A stretch of 64,000 nucleotides of DNA from Enterocloster aldenensis (GCF_003434055.1 NZ_QVEX01000011.1:62001-126000); one strand, 5' to 3'. Counted from the stretch's first letter, positions 27,290-35,732 are shown. A program made the numbers and translations. Notes: generated from the letters alone by a model not told the origin.

Positions 27290-28942
27290 TTGGTTCAAGT
27301 TAAGGTAAACGGTTTTGCCCGGGAATACCCGGAGGGGACCACATGGTTGGAAGTGGCTGAGGAATATCAGTACCAATACGAGGATGACATCCTTCTGGTC
27401 CGTGTGAACGGAAAGCTCCAGGAGCTCCACAAGCATGTAAAAGACTGTGAGCTTACTTTCATCACTGCCAGGGATAAGCCTGGAATGACCACCTATCAGA
27501 GAAGCGCCTGCCTGATTATGCTGAAGGCATTCTATGCGGTTGCAGGCGCAGAGAATATAGAGAAGATTGTCATTGACTTTTCACTTGGAAAGGGATTTTT
27601 TGTGGAGGCCAGGGGCAGCTTTGTGCTGGACAATGACCTTCTCATTAAGGTGAAGGATAAGATGGCCGAGTATGTGGCACAGCAGATACCCATCATGAAA
27701 CGCAGTGTGTCCACGGATGATGCGGTTGAACTGTTCCACCGCCACAGGATGTTTGACAAGGAGCGTCTGTTCCATTACCGCAGGGTATCCAGGGTCAATA
27801 TCTACAGCATTGACGGCTTTGAGGACTACTACTACGGATACATGGTCCAGAATACGGGATATATCCGGTATTTTGACCTGGTTCCTTATCACTATGGATT
27901 CGTGCTGCTGCTGCCCTCCAAGGCAGAGCCAAAGGTGGTGCCCAGGTTTGAACCCATGGATAAGCTGTTCGCAACCCTGACAGAGTCCACCCAGTGGGGG
28001 AGAAGGCTGGACCTGGAAACAGTGGGCGCGCTCAATGATAAGATTTCAAAGGGGGAGATGTCCCATCTGATCCTGGTCCAGGAAGCGCTTCAGGAAAAGA
28101 AGATTGCTGAGATAGCGGCGCAGATTGCATCCAGGCGCAATGCCAAATTCGTCATGATTGCAGGTCCGTCCTCCTCAGGCAAGACCACATTTTCACACAG
28201 GCTTTCCGTGCAGCTGGAAGCAATCGGGCTTAAGCCCCATCCCATTGCAGTGGACAATTACTTTGTGAACAGGGTGAACAGTCCGAGGGATGAGCAGGGC
28301 AATTATAATTATGAGGTGCTGGAATGCCTGGACATTGCCTTGTTTAACCAGAACATGATGGACCTTCTGGATGGAAAACGGGTAGAAATGCCCTATTATA
28401 ATTTCAAGAAAGGCGTCAGGGAGTATAAGGGCAATTTCCTGCAGCTGGGGCCGGAGGATATCCTGGTGATTGAAGGCATCCACTGTCTCAATGACAGGCT
28501 GTCCCATTCCCTGCCAAAGGAGAGCAAGTTCAAGATATACATCAGTGCCTTAACCCAGCTGAATGTAGATGAACACAACCGGATCCCGACAACGGACGGA
28601 CGTCTTATCCGCAGGATGATACGGGATGCCAGGACCAGGGGGTCATCGGCCCAGGACACCATCCGCATGTGGCCGTCCGTGCGCAAGGGTGAGGAGGAGA
28701 ACATCTTCCCCTTCCAGGAGGAGGCGGATGCCATGTTCAACTCGGCCCTGGTCTATGAGTTCGCCGTGCTAAAGCAGTATGCGGAACCTTTGTTGTTCGG
28801 CATTCCCAAGGATTCCGAGGAATATCTGGAAGCAAAACGGCTGCTCAAGTTCCTGGATTATTTTATTGGCGTCAGCAGCGAGGATATACCAAAGAACTCA
28901 ATCCTGCGGGAGTTCATCGGCGGCAGCTGCCTGAACGTTTAA
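27290..28942 (+). CDS. Uridine-kinase-like nucleoside kinase with N-terminal TGS and synthetase-like domains
   Basis: 550 residues starting at TTG 27290, nine bases after AGGAGG; no nearby ATG fits. N-terminal TGS-type domain (VKVNGFAREYPEGTTWLEVA, about 1-60) and a threonyl-tRNA-synthetase-like second domain (about 60-200) are followed by a phosphoribulokinase/uridine kinase P-loop, GPSSSGKT (292-299). Further kinase motifs are AVDNYFVNR and VIEGIHCLND. This fused architecture is widespread in Firmicutes, but its substrate is not established. It lies 56 bases after the NIF3 gene and probably ends the dgt-rpoD cluster. Confidence 0.85.
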   Translation: MVQVKVNGFAREYPEGTTWLEVAEEYQYQYEDDILLVRVNGKLQELHKHVKDCELTFITARDKPGMTTYQRSACLIMLKAFYAVAGAENIEKIVIDFSLGKGFFVEARGSFVLDNDLLIKVKDKMAEYVAQQIPIMKRSVSTDDAVELFHRHRMFDKERLFHYRRVSRVNIYSIDGFEDYYYGYMVQNTGYIRYFDLVPYHYGFVLLLPSKAEPKVVPRFEPMDKLFATLTESTQWGRRLDLETVGALNDKISKGEMSHLILVQEALQEKKIAEIAAQIASRRNAKFVMIAGPSSSGKTTFSHRLSVQLEAIGLKPHPIAVDNYFVNRVNSPRDEQGNYNYEVLECLDIALFNQNMMDLLDGKRVEMPYYNFKKGVREYKGNFLQLGPEDILVIEGIHCLNDRLSHSLPKESKFKIYISALTQLNVDEHNRIPTTDGRLIRRMIRDARTRGSSAQDTIRMWPSVRKGEEENIFPFQEEADAMFNSALVYEFAVLKQYAEPLLFGIPKDSEEYLEAKRLLKFLDYFIGVSSEDIPKNSILREFIGGSCLNV

Positions 28943-29026
28943 TTGGAATAGGGGCCGGACCGCACATCTGGCGGAACGTAATTGTCAAACACGTCCGGGC
29001 TTATGGAGTGCAGCGTGGAAAATAAC

Positions 29027-29055
29027 TGGACAAACCAGGGTTTCTATGATAAACT
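29027..29055 (+). promoter_or_regulatory. Promoter of rnpB
   Basis: TGGACA (29027-29032), a 17-base spacer and TAAACT (29050-29055), placing the start near 29062, right at the P1 helix of RNase P RNA. Confidence 0.7.
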
Positions 29056-29063
29056 GTATAGGT

Positions 29064-29425
29064 TGTGAGTAGGACAGATGGCCGCTGCTGCGATACCGCA
29101 AGGCCGCAGGAGAGGAAAGTCCGGGCTTCACAGGGCAGGGTGCCAGATAACGTCTGGCGGAGGCGACTCCAGGGACAGTGCAACAGAAATGTACCGCCTT
29201 TCCCGGCCTGACCGGGAAAGGTAAGGGTGGAAGGGCAGTGTAAGAGACTACCGCCCGTCTGGTAACAGGCGGGGCACATGTAAACCCCACTCGAAGCAAG
29301 ACCGAACAGGAAGCATATGGCGGCCCGTCAGCTTCCGGGTAGGTTGCTTGAGGCTGCTGGTGACGGCAGTCCTAGATAGATGGCCATCCAACGACATAAC
29401 CCGGCTTACCGTCCTGCTCACACAC
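29064..29425 (+). ncRNA. rnpB: RNase P RNA (class A)
   Basis: Catalytic RNA of the tRNA 5'-maturation enzyme. Conserved words in order: GAGGAAAGTCCGGGCT (CR-I), the CAGGGCAGGGTGCCAG region, the AACAGGCGGGGC-type region, GCAAGACCGAACAGG, and the 3' CR-V word ACATAACCCGGCTTAC. The ends GTGAGTAGGAC and GTCCTGCTCAC pair as helix P1. Ends are estimated from that pairing. Confidence 0.95.
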
Positions 29426-29444
29426 AACAGCATCCATGAAAAAA

Positions 29445-29477
29445 GGTCTAAGATAAACCGTCTTAGGCTTTTTTTAT
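29445..29477 (+). terminator. Terminator after rnpB
   Basis: GTCTAAGA pairs with TCTTAGGC (one G-T pair) around a short loop, followed by a run of T residues. Confidence 0.85.
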
Positions 29478-29594
29478 GTGGTTTGGCTGTGTTTCTTAAG
29501 GAAATCAACCGAAAGTTTTAATAAATAGCCGTTATAATATACACATCAGATATAGACCGGGATTTACAGGGGAAAAGAAGGAAGGTAGCTGGGA

Positions 29595-30635
29595 ATGGAA
29601 CAGAAGAAAATGAAAATGAGGGAGATGCTCATAGGGCTCTGCATGGTGGCAGTCCTGGCCCTGGTGACATTCCATGTGCTTTTTCAGAACCATTCCATGG
29701 AAACCATGGGGGAAACATTCAGGCGGGCAGAACTTAAGTTCGTGGTTCCTGCATTTTTCTGCATGTTCGTGTTCATTAACTGTGAAGCAGCCAACATACG
29801 GCTGCTTATGAAGACCTTCCACAAAAAGGTACCCTACCGGCGTTCCCTGTCCTATTCCTTTGCAGGTTTCTATTTCAGCGCCATCACGCCTTCTGCCACA
29901 GGGGGACAGCCCATGCAGCTGTTTTATATGACAAGGGACGGGTTTGGATTTGCCCACAGCTCCTTTGCCCTTTTGGCTGTGGCGGCTGTGTACCAGATGA
30001 CGGTGCTTGTGTATGGAAGCGTCATGGCACTCCTTAACCTGTCCTATGTCATGAGCCAGGGGAAATTCATACAGTGGCTTCTGGTATTCGGCATCCTGGT
30101 AAATGGAATCTGTTCCGGCCTGATCCTTTTGATTATTTTAAACAGTCTTCTGGCGGAGCGGGTCATCCTGTGCGCCATCCGCATATTGACCAGGGTAAAG
30201 ATAATAAGGAACCATAAAAAGGCACGGCGCAAAATGGAAGGACTGATTAATGAATACAGCAGGGGAGGGGCATATCTGAGACAATACCCGATGGTGGTGG
30301 CCAGAATGTTCCTTTGCGCGCTGATCCAGCTGACGGCCCTGTTCCTGGTTCCCTACTTTTCGTGCAGGGCCCTTGGCATAGAGGCGGTACCGGGCCGGTT
30401 CCTTGCCATGCAGGCTATCCTGAGCCTGGCAGTGACAGCGGTGCCGCTTCCTGGTTCGGTGGGCGCCTCGGAGGGCAGCTTTATCTCATTGTACAGGCCC
30501 ATACTTGGCGGGGGACATGTCTTCCCGGTGATGATGCTCAGCCGTGGAATCAGCTTTTATGCGCTTCTTGCTGTCAGCGGCGGGGTCACGGCCGTGCTGC
30601 AGGTTAACAGGAAACAGCAGAAAACTAATATTTGA
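29595..30635 (+). CDS. Flippase-like membrane protein (LPG synthase transmembrane / UPF0104 family)
   Basis: 346 residues with about eight hydrophobic segments. The N-terminal part matches the MprF-like transmembrane domain, with YSFAGFYFSAITPSATGGQPMQ and the later VPLPGSVGASEGSF, the two best conserved stretches of the family. There is no C-terminal lysyl-transfer domain, so it is not a full MprF; members are thought to move lipids or glycolipids across the membrane. The ribosome-binding site GAAGGAAGGT precedes ATG 29595. The stop abuts the padR promoter region. Confidence 0.85.
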   Translation: MEQKKMKMREMLIGLCMVAVLALVTFHVLFQNHSMETMGETFRRAELKFVVPAFFCMFVFINCEAANIRLLMKTFHKKVPYRRSLSYSFAGFYFSAITPSATGGQPMQLFYMTRDGFGFAHSSFALLAVAAVYQMTVLVYGSVMALLNLSYVMSQGKFIQWLLVFGILVNGICSGLILLIILNSLLAERVILCAIRILTRVKIIRNHKKARRKMEGLINEYSRGGAYLRQYPMVVARMFLCALIQLTALFLVPYFSCRALGIEAVPGRFLAMQAILSLAVTAVPLPGSVGASEGSFISLYRPILGGGHVFPVMMLSRGISFYALLAVSGGVTAVLQVNRKQQKTNI

Positions 30636-30660
30636 CATATATAGATAATCTATATATAAT
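30632..30660 (+). promoter_or_regulatory. Promoter of the padR operon
   Basis: TTGACA (30632-30637), a 17-base spacer and TATAAT (30655-30660). The operator below fills the spacer and touches the -10. Confidence 0.88.
30638..30656. promoter_or_regulatory. PadR operator 1
   Basis: Perfect interrupted palindrome TATATAGAT-A-ATCTATATA inside the promoter spacer. Confidence 0.75.
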
Positions 30661-30670
30661 TATGCTATGA

Positions 30671-30689
30671 TATATAGATTATCTATATA
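30671..30689. promoter_or_regulatory. PadR operator 2
   Basis: TATATAGAT-T-ATCTATATA: same arms as operator 1, centre-to-centre distance 33 bases (about three helical turns), ending right before the AGGAGG of padR. Two identical sites facing the same side of the helix suggest cooperative autorepression. Confidence 0.75.
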
Positions 30690-30704
30690 TAGGAGGTATC
30701 AGTT

Positions 30705-31046
30705 ATGGCAGAAGGAAAGACCGTATCATCCGGCAATATTTCCATGCTCCTTTTACAGCTTTTATCCGAAAAGGATATGTATGGCTATGAAATGATAGAA
30801 GAGCTGGAAAAACGCTCTGAATATGTATTCAGCCTGAAAGCAGGCACCATGTATCCGCTGCTCCATGCCATGGAGTCTAAAAAGCATCTCGTATCCTATG
30901 AAAAGGAAGCACAGGGCAAGGTGCGCAGGTATTATACCATCACAAAGCAGGGCAGGGCGGAACTGTTAAAGAAAAAGGAGGCATGGGAAACCTATTTAAA
31001 GGCAGTGGGACAGGTAATAGGAGGTGCCTTATATGGAAATGCATGA
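30705..31046 (+). CDS. PadR-family transcriptional regulator
   Basis: 113-residue PadR-s1-type repressor: a winged helix with LLLQLLSEKDMYGYEMIEEL, the LKAGTMYPLLHAME recognition region and the YYTITKQGRAELL wing, then a short dimerisation helix. PadR proteins of this size commonly repress an adjacent membrane-protein operon. Two identical palindromes sit in its promoter, so autoregulation is likely. Its 3' end overlaps the next gene, so the pair is translationally coupled. Confidence 0.93.
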   Translation: MAEGKTVSSGNISMLLLQLLSEKDMYGYEMIEELEKRSEYVFSLKAGTMYPLLHAMESKKHLVSYEKEAQGKVRRYYTITKQGRAELLKKKEAWETYLKAVGQVIGGALYGNA

Positions 31047-32424
31047 ATATCTGTCTGAATTAACCGGACAGATCCGCAGTAAAAAAGCAAGGCAGGAGGT
31101 TGCCAGGGAAATACAGAACCATATCGAGGACCAGGCCAAGGCCTATGAAAATGAAGGACGGACCAGGGATGAGGCGCTTAAAGAAGCGGTCCGCCAGATG
31201 GGAAACCCTGTGGAAGTGGGGATTGATATGGACCGGATCCACAGGCCCCGTAATAACTGGATGGTTTTGGGCCTGGCAGTGCTTTTAAGCCTGGCAGGGC
31301 TGCTGGTCCAATATTTATGTATCTACCGGTTGGGAACAGGAAACCTGTACCGGATAAACGGGGATGCATTTGTGCGCCAATGCCTTTATACCTTCCTGGG
31401 ATTGGGGTTCATGGCAGTCCTTTATTTCTGTGATTACAGCACGTTCAGCAGATATGGGAAGCTGATTGGGGGCCTGTTCCTGATTTCAACCGTCCTTGTC
31501 TGCAAGCTGGGGCTGGTGCAGGTCATCAATGGTGGCCATGGCTATATGAAGACAGTCATGTATCTGTTTATCCCAATGTATGGAGGAATCCTCTATGGGT
31601 ATCGCGGGACCGGCCACGCCGGTGTAATCCGTTCCCTTTTGTGGCTGCTGGCCGCTGCCTATGTCTCGTTTGCGGTGATTGGCGGCGGGATTGGGATTAC
31701 ACTGGATGTGATGTCCGTCTGTTTCATGATGCTGGTGTATGTCCTGTTCAGGAACTGGTATCAGGTAAAACAGAAAAGCAGGCCGCTCCTTGCCCTGGGC
31801 GCATTGGCCCTGGCAGGCGGATATTATTTTTATTTGGGAATGCAGCCATACCAGATGGCAAGGATAAGGGCTGCCCTGAGCCCATGGTCCTATGCCAGGG
31901 AGCAGGCATTCCAGATGGTTGCGGCGCGGGACATCATGAAGCAGCTTAAATTCATGGGAGGTATTGCAAAGGGAGGTACACCGGAGGGAACCCCAATCCG
32001 GCTGCTTCCAGGTGTGCAATATGATTATGTGATGCTCCAGGCAGCCTCCACATGGGGACTCCTGGCCACAGGAATCCTGATTGGGCTGCTGGTCCTGTTT
32101 TTAGTCCTGCTGTTCCTCACAGTGAAAAAGCAGAAGAATCAGCTGGGACAGATCATTGGTTATGGATGTGTCATGATCCTTGCCCTGGAAACGGCCTGGA
32201 ACCTGATGCTGAATTTTGGGTTGGTCTTTATGTCCACGGCAGGGCTTCCCTTTTTTACGTATGGAGGATACCACACAATGGCTGTCTATGGCCTGCTTGG
32301 AATCCTGCTCAGTATTTACCGTTATCAGGATTTGATATGGGAAAAAAATCCGGAAAAGGAGGATTACAATGTACTGGCCCGATTGGGGAGATACAGAATC
32401 CGCATAGAAAAAATGGATGTATGA
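31033..32424 (+). CDS. HAAS-domain / SEDS (RodA/FtsW/SpoVE-like) fusion membrane protein
   Basis: Residues 1-75 are a permease-prefix (HAAS, DUF1700-like) helical domain (LSELTGQIRSKKARQEVAREIQNHIED, DEALKEAVRQMGNPVEVG), the usual partner domain of PadR operons. The rest has about ten membrane segments with SEDS features: RLLPGVQYDYVMLQ, where Asp331 matches the catalytic loop Asp of RodA/FtsW (LPEAHTDFIF in FtsW), and LPFFTYGGYHTMAVYGLLGI, matching the C-terminal LPFxSYGG signature. So it may be a peptidoglycan glycosyltransferase whose level is set by the PadR protein. A GTG at 31024 would also keep the frame open, but AGGAGG at 31019-31024 fits ATG 31033. Confidence 0.83.
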   Translation: MEMHEYLSELTGQIRSKKARQEVAREIQNHIEDQAKAYENEGRTRDEALKEAVRQMGNPVEVGIDMDRIHRPRNNWMVLGLAVLLSLAGLLVQYLCIYRLGTGNLYRINGDAFVRQCLYTFLGLGFMAVLYFCDYSTFSRYGKLIGGLFLISTVLVCKLGLVQVINGGHGYMKTVMYLFIPMYGGILYGYRGTGHAGVIRSLLWLLAAAYVSFAVIGGGIGITLDVMSVCFMMLVYVLFRNWYQVKQKSRPLLALGALALAGGYYFYLGMQPYQMARIRAALSPWSYAREQAFQMVAARDIMKQLKFMGGIAKGGTPEGTPIRLLPGVQYDYVMLQAASTWGLLATGILIGLLVLFLVLLFLTVKKQKNQLGQIIGYGCVMILALETAWNLMLNFGLVFMSTAGLPFFTYGGYHTMAVYGLLGILLSIYRYQDLIWEKNPEKEDYNVLARLGRYRIRIEKMDV

Positions 32425-32505
32425 TGAATTGTGAATTGTTGAAAAACTCTTTTGATATGTCTGGGTAATTCGGGCAGATATGGAGAATTTGTTTGATAAA
32501 TATCG

Positions 32506-32543
32506 AACAATATTGATTGTTTTCTAACAATATTGACAATATT
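32506..32543. promoter_or_regulatory. Tandem dyads upstream of a small unknown gene
   Basis: The 11-mer AACAATATTGA occurs at 32506 and 32526, 20 bases apart. Each copy starts a dyad: AACAAT-ATTG-ATTGTT and AATATTG-A-CAATATT. A TATAAT (32546-32551) follows immediately. Looks like a repressor-operator array, regulator unknown. Confidence 0.5.
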
Positions 32544-32605
32544 TGTATAATGGCTTATGATAATAGTGGAACGAAGTATATGGATAAAACGAAGGAGGTA
32601 ATGTT

Positions 32606-32980
32606 ATGGCAAAAGATCCTTTATTGTTATTGGATAATAGTATGCTGGCTTATATTTTGGGGAATGGTGATTACCGTTTTACCAATATTGCATTTGAAGA
32701 GGCAAAAGCCATCATGGAGATGAAGGGAACAGCGGATATTGTACGCGTATTTTCAAATCCTGAATTGGAACATATCATGTTTGAATATCTGGACATTGAA
32801 CGCCAGGACTTTGCCTTTGCGCCGGTGAAAGATATGCATGTGGGTCAGGATGCACTTGCGTTTAAACTGTACATAACACCTTCGGGGACACAGCCCATTG
32901 TGTTAGGGGAGGATGGGCAGCAGGCTAAGAAGATAAAGAACCTTTATATTTATTGCCAGCATGTGGTTCGGCTGAAATAA
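32606..32980 (+). CDS. Hypothetical protein, 124 residues
   Basis: Soluble 124-residue protein with no recognised domain. It begins with hydrophobic LLLLDNSMLAYIL, has a mixed alpha/beta pattern and ends IYCQHVVRLK. AAGGAGG lies 7 bases before ATG 32606 and codon use matches the chromosome, so it is likely expressed. It has its own TATAAT and the dyad array above, and stands alone between the HAAS-SEDS gene and the uronate region. Confidence 0.7.
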   Translation: MAKDPLLLLDNSMLAYILGNGDYRFTNIAFEEAKAIMEMKGTADIVRVFSNPELEHIMFEYLDIERQDFAFAPVKDMHVGQDALAFKLYITPSGTQPIVLGEDGQQAKKIKNLYIYCQHVVRLK

Positions 32981-33020
32981 GGGCAGATTTGTTTGGCGGA
33001 TGATGTTGTGCGGGGGCTGC

Positions 33021-33105
33021 GTCCGTGAAGCGGGCCAGGACGGTATCTGTCCCATGGGGCGCCGGACGGCGGGCAGGGCGGATTACCCTGGCCCGCTTCA
33101 CGGAC
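33021..33105. repeat. Perfect 19-bp inverted repeat
   Basis: GTCCGTGAAGCGGGCCAGG (33021-33039) is the exact reverse complement of 33087-33105, with 47 bases between that are themselves GC-rich. There is no T tract on either side. It lies between two convergent genes and no gene fits inside it. It could be a MITE-like element, a recombination site or a structured RNA. Confidence 0.7.
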
Positions 33106-33163
33106 CGGGGATTCAAACCGTGACTTGCGCGAAACGGTAATCAAGGGAAAATGATAGGAATAT

Positions 33164-33200
33164 GATAGAAAAAGGCTGGCTGCATCTCCGCAGCCAGCCT
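33164..33200 (-). terminator. Terminator of the lacI-uxaC unit
   Basis: AGGCTGGCTGC / GCAGCCAGCCT, an 11-bp perfect stem with a 6-base loop. Read on the minus strand it is followed by TTTTCTATC. Confidence 0.75.
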
Positions 33201-33243
33201 GATTTAATTAGCCTGATTTAATCATAAGCCTGATTTTATCATA
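33196..33243. repeat. Short tandem repeat, three units
   Basis: Units AGCCTGATTTAATT (14 bases), AGCCTGATTTAATCATA (17) and AGCCTGATTTTATCATA (17) run directly after one another between the uxaC stop codon and its terminator stem. Confidence 0.7.
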
Positions 33244-33252
33244 TAACCGGTT

Positions 33253-34668
33253 CTATTTTACAATATCCAAGTTGAAGCCGAAGTATTTTACGGAATTGTT
33301 GTAGCAGATGCCCTTGATGATGTCTTCCAAGGCTTTCATGTCAGCGGGATACTCGCCGTTTTCCACCCATCCGCCGATAAGTTCACACAGGATGCGGCGG
33401 AAGTATTCGTGCCTGGTGTAGGACAGGAAGCTTCTGGAGTCCGTGAGCATGCCGATGAAGTTGCCTAAGCAGCCCAGGTTCGCAAGGCTGGTCATCTGCT
33501 CGGTCATTCCTGCCTTGTGGTCGTTGAACCACCATGCGGAACCCTGCTGGATCTTGCCCGGGAACTTGTCCTGGAAACAGCCGATGATGGTGCCGATGGA
33601 GGCATTGTCATTGGGGTTCAGTGAGTAAAGGATGGTCTTTGGTATCTCATTGGAGGCACTTAGCGCATTTAAGAAATCAGCCATCTGCGCGCTGGGGGCG
33701 TAGTTGTTGATGCAGTCAAAACCGGTATCAGGGCCAATCTGCTCAAACATGTAAGCGTTGTTGTCGCGCTTGCAGCCGTAGTGAATCTGCATGATCCAGC
33801 CCATCCTGGTGTATTCACGGGCAGCAAAGAGCATGAATGCGGTCTTGAATTTCAGTTCTTCCTCCTTGGTAACGGCCTCACCCTTTAATCCTTTGGCAAG
33901 GATGGAATCAATTTCATCCTCATCAGCAGGAACGTACATTACATATTCAAGGGCGTGGTCGGATACACAGCATCCCATGGAGGTGAAGAATTCCATACGG
34001 TTCTTAAGGGCTTCCTTTAAGGATGCAAAATCAGTTATCTGCACACCGCTGACCTGGGAAAGCTGTGCCATATAAGCTGCAAAGGTGGGCTTTTCAACGT
34101 TCATGGCCTTGTCCGGTCTCCAGGCAGGAAGGACCTGTACGTCAAATGTGTCATCCTCGGCAATCTTCTTGTGCCACTCCAGCGTGTCAACCGGATCGTC
34201 CGTGGTGCAGATAAGGGTAACATTGGACTGTTTGATCAGGCTGCGGACCGTCATGGAATCTTCCTGCAGCTTTGCATTGCACAGGTTCCATACTTCCTCA
34301 GCCGTATCGCTGTTTAAGAAGCCCTGGTAGCCAAAATATTTCCTCAGTTCCAGATGGCTCCAATGGTACAGCGGGTTGCCGATTAACTTGGGCATGGTCT
34401 CTGCCCATGCTTTGAATTTCTCCCAGTCCGTGCTGTCTCCGGTCACATACTTTTCATCTATGCCGTTGGAACGCATCTGGCGCCACTTGTAATGGTCGCC
34501 GCCCAGCCATACCTGGGTGATATTGTCAAACCTGCGGTCTTCATAAATCTCCTGCGGATTGATGTGGCAGTGATAGTCAAGAATCGGCATATGCTCCGCG
34601 AAATCATGATACAGCTCCTTTGCCATATCACTGGATAATAAGAAGTCCTTGTCCATAAATGCTTTCAT
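33253..34668 (-). CDS. uxaC: Glucuronate isomerase (uronate isomerase)
   Basis: Converts D-glucuronate to D-fructuronate and D-galacturonate to D-tagaturonate, the first step of hexuronate breakdown. The family start MKAFMDKDFLLSSDMAKELY is followed by the metal-binding PILDYHCHINPQEIYED (His-x-His), later QIHYGCKRDNNAYMFEQIGPDTGFD and MLTDSRSFLSYTRHEYFRRI. At 471 residues it is the normal length. GGAGGATT precedes the start. It is the second gene of a two-gene minus-strand unit behind the LacI regulator (21 bases). Confidence 0.98.
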   Translation of the reverse strand: MKAFMDKDFLLSSDMAKELYHDFAEHMPILDYHCHINPQEIYEDRRFDNITQVWLGGDHYKWRQMRSNGIDEKYVTGDSTDWEKFKAWAETMPKLIGNPLYHWSHLELRKYFGYQGFLNSDTAEEVWNLCNAKLQEDSMTVRSLIKQSNVTLICTTDDPVDTLEWHKKIAEDDTFDVQVLPAWRPDKAMNVEKPTFAAYMAQLSQVSGVQITDFASLKEALKNRMEFFTSMGCCVSDHALEYVMYVPADEDEIDSILAKGLKGEAVTKEEELKFKTAFMLFAAREYTRMGWIMQIHYGCKRDNNAYMFEQIGPDTGFDCINNYAPSAQMADFLNALSASNEIPKTILYSLNPNDNASIGTIIGCFQDKFPGKIQQGSAWWFNDHKAGMTEQMTSLANLGCLGNFIGMLTDSRSFLSYTRHEYFRRILCELIGGWVENGEYPADMKALEDIIKGICYNNSVKYFGFNLDIVK

Positions 34669-34689
34669 GTTGTTAATCCTCCTTAAGAA

Positions 34690-35691
34690 TTAAAAATTTG
34701 TGGTTTTTCTTTTTATTAAATCAGAAGCGATTGTGGTCCTGCTGGGCACATTCACGCCGCTGAAAACCCCCATAAGTGTGTTGATGGTGGTGGTGCACAG
34801 TGCTTCTACCTTGCTGTCAATGGATGTTATCTCCGGATCCGTGCACCGGGACAGGATGGAGTTATTGTATCCAATGATATTCAGTTCATCAGGTATGGAA
34901 ATGCCGGATGCATGGGCATACTTAACAGTACCCACGGCAAGGGAATCATCACTTGTCATGACCGCGTCAAACTCCAGCCCCTGTCCGTGAAGGGACAGAA
35001 GAAGTTCCTTAGCGGCAGATATATCCTTGGGACACTGACGGATCAGTTCATCACAGGGTTCCATGCCATATGCCTTCAGGGCATCCTTGTAACCTTCCAG
35101 CTTGTTGACCCCGCTGTAGGAATAGCTGGTGTAAAGATAGAGGATACGTTTCCTGCCCGCCTGCAGAAGCTGGGCAGCGGCGCCGTACATGGCTGCATGG
35201 TCGTCGCATACCGTGCTGTATATATTATCCCCTTCCAGGTATCCGTTAACCAGCATGATGGGAAGTTCTGAAGCAGCTTCCGTAATATATGCATTATCCT
35301 TGGGCCGCATCTCCACAAACTTGGAGCCGGCCAGGATGATGGCATCCACACGTTTGGAGCGGAGCAGGTCAAAATACTTCTGCTTTGCATCCAGGTCATA
35401 ACCTGTGCAGCACAGGATTGCATCATAATTATGGGATCTGAGCCCGCGTTCCAGATAATAAATGGCACCCGCCAGATAGGGGTCGGAGGAATCAGAGCAC
35501 ATAATCCCGATGGTCTGCATGGTATTAAGCCCCAGCCCCCGGGCAAACACGTTGGGGGTATATCCCAGGTCATCCATGACCTTGAGCACCTTATCCCTGG
35601 TCTTTTCACTGACATTGGGATTGCCGTTCAGTACCCTGGAAACGGTTGCAATGGATACCCCCGCGTGTTCAGAGACATCGTATATATTCAT
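34690..35691 (-). CDS. LacI-family regulator of uronate utilisation
   Basis: 333 residues: N-terminal helix-turn-helix with hinge (IYDVSEHAGVSIATVSRVLNGNPNVSEKTRDKVLKVM, about 1-50) and a periplasmic-binding-protein-like effector domain. Placed between uxaC (same unit) and divergent uxaA. Two LacI-type palindromes, one downstream of each promoter, indicate that it represses both itself with uxaC and uxaA. The inducer is probably a uronate or an early intermediate such as fructuronate or tagaturonate (inference from context). Confidence 0.9.
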   Translation of the reverse strand: MNIYDVSEHAGVSIATVSRVLNGNPNVSEKTRDKVLKVMDDLGYTPNVFARGLGLNTMQTIGIMCSDSSDPYLAGAIYYLERGLRSHNYDAILCCTGYDLDAKQKYFDLLRSKRVDAIILAGSKFVEMRPKDNAYITEAASELPIMLVNGYLEGDNIYSTVCDDHAAMYGAAAQLLQAGRKRILYLYTSYSYSGVNKLEGYKDALKAYGMEPCDELIRQCPKDISAAKELLLSLHGQGLEFDAVMTSDDSLAVGTVKYAHASGISIPDELNIIGYNNSILSRCTDPEITSIDSKVEALCTTTINTLMGVFSGVNVPSRTTIASDLIKRKTTNF

Positions 35692-35708
35692 AAAATGACC
35701 TCACATTC

Positions 35709-35722
35709 TGTAAGCGCTTACA
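35709..35722. promoter_or_regulatory. LacI-family operator at the lacI-uxaC promoter
   Basis: TGTAAGCGCTTACA, a perfect palindrome just downstream of the expected minus-strand start near 35726. Confidence 0.8.
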
Positions 35723-35732
35723 AGCTAAGTTC

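Noticed and set aside
33106..33125. GGATTCAAACC as a tRNA fragment
   Set aside because: Resembles a T-loop only by chance; no acceptor or anticodon arm can be built around it.
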